In this document: positions 16,222-18,420 of the stretch, piece after piece | Numbering within the stretch: the first letter of the stretch is position 1 | How the letters are laid out: each line of letters begins with the position of its first letter | Source of the DNA: an uncultured Kangiella sp. | GTDB lineage: Bacteria; Pseudomonadota; Gammaproteobacteria; Enterobacterales; DSM-103792 | NCBI GenBank assembly: GCA_946481205.1 | Contig: CAMLNB010000049.1 | Location: 1 to 18,420, forward strand | DNA length: 18,420 nt | Direction of reading: 5' to 3' | Position numbers and translations under genes: made by a program | Notes under the pieces: model-generated | What the model was told of the DNA's origin: nothing | Database searches by the model: none | Seen by the model: only the letters and a program-made list of their open reading frames with translations

Positions 16222-17907
16222 ATGACAGAGCTGACAGGTGTGGTATCGCAGCAAGGTGATGGCGTCGAGCGGCCATTGCTGCTGCAGCGGTTTCTGGATC
16301 AGGTCTATGCCGATCCCGATGGCGTGTTCCTGTGTCAGCCGTTGCCGACTGGCCGCCGCGAGATCACCTGGCGCCAGGCCCATCACGAAGTCGCCAGGGT
16401 GGCGAGTTATTTGCGCAAGTTCCCGCGTGGCAGTCATATCGCCATCTATTCACTGAATTGCGCGCATTGGATTTTAGCGGATTTGGCAATCTGGCTGGCT
16501 GGCCATGTCAGTGTGCCGATTTACCCGACCGCTGGCAAAGACGCCATTCAACAAGTGCTGGTGCACAGTGATACGGTCGCCGTTTTCGTTGGCAAGCTGT
16601 ATGACTACGAACAGAAGGCTGACGCCATTCCCGCCCAGATTGAACAGCTGGCAATGTTCCAGTCGCACCGTGGCTTGCTGGAGTGGGATGAGATCGTCAA
16701 GCGTGAGTTGCCGCTGCTGAATCCGGAACTGCCTTCTGCCGATACGCTGGCGACCATCGTTTATACCTCAGGTACAACCGGTGAAGCCAAAGGTGTCATG
16801 ATCAGTTTTGATGCCATACGCCATGCTGCCAACACTTTGCTGGATTGGGCTCAGATCACGACACCGCAGGTGTTTTTCTCCTATCTGCCGTTGGCACATG
16901 CAGCGGAACGTCTGGTGATCGAAAGCGTCGGTCTGTACAACGGCAGTCGCATTCACTTTGCCGGCTCACTCGATACCTTTGCTGACGACCTGCGCGACGC
17001 CGCACCGACGATTTTCCTGGCCGTGCCGCGCATCTGGCTGAAATTCCAGCAGGGCATTGAGGCGCGGATTGCGCCCGCCACTTTGCAGCGATTGTTGAAT
17101 CTGCCGCTGTTTGGCCGGCTCTTTGCTGCGTTGATACGGCGGGCAATGGGGTTGCATCGGACCCATATTGCGATCAGCGGCGCTGCCGCGCTGTCTACCG
17201 AACTGATGCAGTGGTACGAGCGACTTGGCATTCGCATCTGCGAAGGTTATGGCATGAGCGAGACATTTGGTTTCTCGCATGGCTCCCATCCGGCTCGGCG
17301 GCGTGTTGGTTACGTCGGGGAATGCTATCCGGGTGCAGAGATTCGTATTGCCGACGACGGTGAAATTCTGCTGCGCAATCGCTGCCTGATGACGGGTTAC
17401 TACAAGGCGCCGGAGCTGACTGCTGAGGTGATCCGCGACGGCTGGCTTTATACCGGCGATCTGGGCGAGCTGAATGCAGAGGGGCAGCTGCGTTTGACCG
17501 GTCGGAAAAAGGAAATCTTCAAAACCTCGAAAGGCAAGTATGTGGCACCTGCCATGATTGAGGCGCGGCTGGAGTCGCTGGCCGGCGTCGAGCAGCTCTG
17601 TGTGTTGGGCGCCGATCTGGCACAGCCGATTGCGCTGGCGGTGCTGCAACAGGTTGCCGATGAGGCGAGGGCTGCAGTCGAGCAACGATTGCAGTTGGCT
17701 TTGCAGCAGATCAATGCCAGCTTGGAAAGTCACGAACAGCTGGCGCGTATCATAGTAGTATTTGAACAATGGACGACCGATAACGGCCTGATGACGCCGA
17801 CCATGAAACTGCGTCGGCACGAGATTGAGCGCCGCTATGCGCCGTTGATCGCTGCCGGTGAAGCGCTGAATGTGCCGGTGGGCTGGGCGGATCGGATTCA
17901 GGCCTGA
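16222..17907 (+). CDS. AMP-dependent long-chain acyl-CoA synthetase-like protein
   Basis: This 561-residue member of the adenylate-forming (ANL) superfamily is expected to activate a carboxylic acid as acyl-AMP and transfer it to CoA. The nucleotide loop YTSGTTGEAKGVM is at 181-193. The A5 motif EGYGMSET begins at about 341. YTGDLGEL is near 410, and the hinge region GRKKEIFKTSKGKYVAP is at 427-443. The near-C-terminal catalytic lysine is Lys529 in MTPTMKLRR. The FKTSKGKYVAP and TPT-x-KLRR forms are typical of the long-chain (eukaryote-like/FadD15) group, although that group is usually around 600 residues, so this one is slightly short. The ATG at 16222 is chosen over an upstream in-frame start inside ydiJ. 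It follows ydiJ by 13 bases, suggesting a shared transcript. The acyl substrate is unknown. Confidence 0.9.
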   Translation: MTELTGVVSQQGDGVERPLLLQRFLDQVYADPDGVFLCQPLPTGRREITWRQAHHEVARVASYLRKFPRGSHIAIYSLNCAHWILADLAIWLAGHVSVPIYPTAGKDAIQQVLVHSDTVAVFVGKLYDYEQKADAIPAQIEQLAMFQSHRGLLEWDEIVKRELPLLNPELPSADTLATIVYTSGTTGEAKGVMISFDAIRHAANTLLDWAQITTPQVFFSYLPLAHAAERLVIESVGLYNGSRIHFAGSLDTFADDLRDAAPTIFLAVPRIWLKFQQGIEARIAPATLQRLLNLPLFGRLFAALIRRAMGLHRTHIAISGAAALSTELMQWYERLGIRICEGYGMSETFGFSHGSHPARRRVGYVGECYPGAEIRIADDGEILLRNRCLMTGYYKAPELTAEVIRDGWLYTGDLGELNAEGQLRLTGRKKEIFKTSKGKYVAPAMIEARLESLAGVEQLCVLGADLAQPIALAVLQQVADEARAAVEQRLQLALQQINASLESHEQLARIIVVFEQWTTDNGLMTPTMKLRRHEIERRYAPLIAAGEALNVPVGWADRIQA

Positions 17908-17992
17908 TTCGGCTATGCTGCGTGAGTGACGCTCGCTGATGGCGCTTGCCGGCCAGCGTTCAGATCATCCCGCTGGGTTGAAGAGGTAAGTG

Positions 17993-18420
17993 ATGACAGG
18001 TTTCTCCCATCTCGATCAGCAGGGCCGCATCAAAATGGTCGATGTGGCTGACAAACCGATCACGGATCGCGTCGCTGTGGCGGTTGCCGCGGTGCATATG
18101 CAGGCCGCCACGCTGTCGGCGTTGGCGGCTGGCGAATTGCCGAAAGGCAATGTACTGACCACGGCGCATGTGGCCGGCGTGATGGCGGCCAAGCGTTGTG
18201 CCGAACTGATCCCGCTCTGTCATAGCCTGCCGCTGTCCGGTGTCGAGATTCATTTCACGTTGGACACCGAAGCGAGCTGTGTGCGAATCCGCGCCAGCGC
18301 ACATGTTCGTGCCAATACCGGTGTCGAAATGGAGGCGTTGACCGCAGCCAGTGTTGCGGCGCTGACCATTTATGACATGTGCAAAGCGCTCGACAAACAG
18401 ATGCGCATCGACGGCATTCG
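17993..18420 (+). CDS. moaC: Cyclic pyranopterin monophosphate synthase MoaC (3' truncated by window)
   Basis: MoaC converts 3',8-cyclo-7,8-dihydro-GTP to cyclic pyranopterin monophosphate in molybdenum cofactor synthesis. The 142 residues present match E. coli MoaC (161 aa) without gaps, and about 18 residues lie past the window end. Residues equivalent to the known active site are all present: Lys51 (LPKGNVL), His77 (PLCHSLPLS), Glu112 and Glu114 (TGVEMEALTAAS), Asp128 and Lys131 (IYDMCKAL). MVDV at 15-18 is typical of the N-terminus. The ATG at 17993 follows GAGG (17983-17986) by 6 bases. The 85-base gap after the acyl-CoA synthetase gene shows no clear terminator or promoter. Other moa genes probably follow outside the window. 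Confidence 0.96.
   Translation, partial: MTGFSHLDQQGRIKMVDVADKPITDRVAVAVAAVHMQAATLSALAAGELPKGNVLTTAHVAGVMAAKRCAELIPLCHSLPLSGVEIHFTLDTEASCVRIRASAHVRANTGVEMEALTAASVAALTIYDMCKALDKQMRIDGI

Noticed and set aside
17908..17992. Molybdenum-cofactor riboswitch upstream of moaC
   Set aside because: The gap is only 85 bases and I see no multi-stem structure of the size needed for that riboswitch.
1..18420. Mobile elements, CRISPR arrays, tRNA-anchored islands
   Set aside because: No transposase, integrase, direct-repeat array or RNA gene was seen, and the sequence character is uniform across the window, consistent with core chromosome.

Overview
This window looks like a stretch of core chromosome from a gammaproteobacterium. 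It is densely packed and moderately GC-rich, and no intergenic gap exceeds about 170 bases. Most products closely resemble Escherichia coli proteins: MetJ, MetB, PpsA, PpsR, YdiJ, RhtA, MoaC and PpnP. Two features set it apart from enterics. Homoserine acylation is done by a MetX-type alpha/beta hydrolase rather than MetA, and MetX, a fused aspartokinase-homoserine dehydrogenase and MetB form one operon. I cannot name the genus from sequence alone. I saw no tRNA, rRNA, insertion sequence, prophage, CRISPR array or integration scar.

Region 1 (1-1682, plus strand) is a compact three-gene unit. It holds the 3' part of an unrecognised, probably membrane-anchored protein with a possible secretin-like N-domain, an ECF-type sigma factor, and a small single-pass membrane protein overlapping the sigma gene. 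A candidate terminator closes it. This is the least familiar part of the window and the best place to look for something undescribed. Region 2 (1703-3150) holds a DedA-family membrane protein with a strong terminator, then a SnoaL/NTF2-like protein whose 3' end overlaps the convergent gene ppnP (nucleoside phosphorylase).

Region 3 (3263-8391) is the methionine block. metX, metL and metB run leftward as an operon, and metJ, the SAM-dependent repressor gene, lies divergently to the right. Between them are two tandem pairs of met boxes. One pair fills the spacer of a recognisable metX promoter, and the other sits in the short leader right up to the metX start codon. Together the genes convert aspartate to aspartyl phosphate, aspartate semialdehyde (reduced by the HSD domain) to homoserine, homoserine to acyl-homoserine, and acyl-homoserine plus cysteine to cystathionine. 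MetJ closes the feedback loop. The encoded MetJ lacks the C-terminal segment of the E. coli protein.

Region 4 (8443-11885) is the divergent pair ppsR (bifunctional kinase/phosphorylase that regulates PEP synthase) and ppsA (PEP synthase, starting at TTG), each followed by a hairpin terminator. Region 5 (11930-18420, plus strand) holds an RhtA-type threonine/homoserine exporter and a small coiled-coil lipoprotein. A YdiJ-type FAD/Fe-S dehydrogenase follows, 13 bases upstream of a long-chain acyl-CoA synthetase-like gene. Last is moaC, cut by the window end.

Most of the window is ordinary housekeeping DNA. The points worth a second look are the sigma-factor unit, the double met-box operator, the short MetJ and the ydiJ/acyl-CoA ligase pairing.
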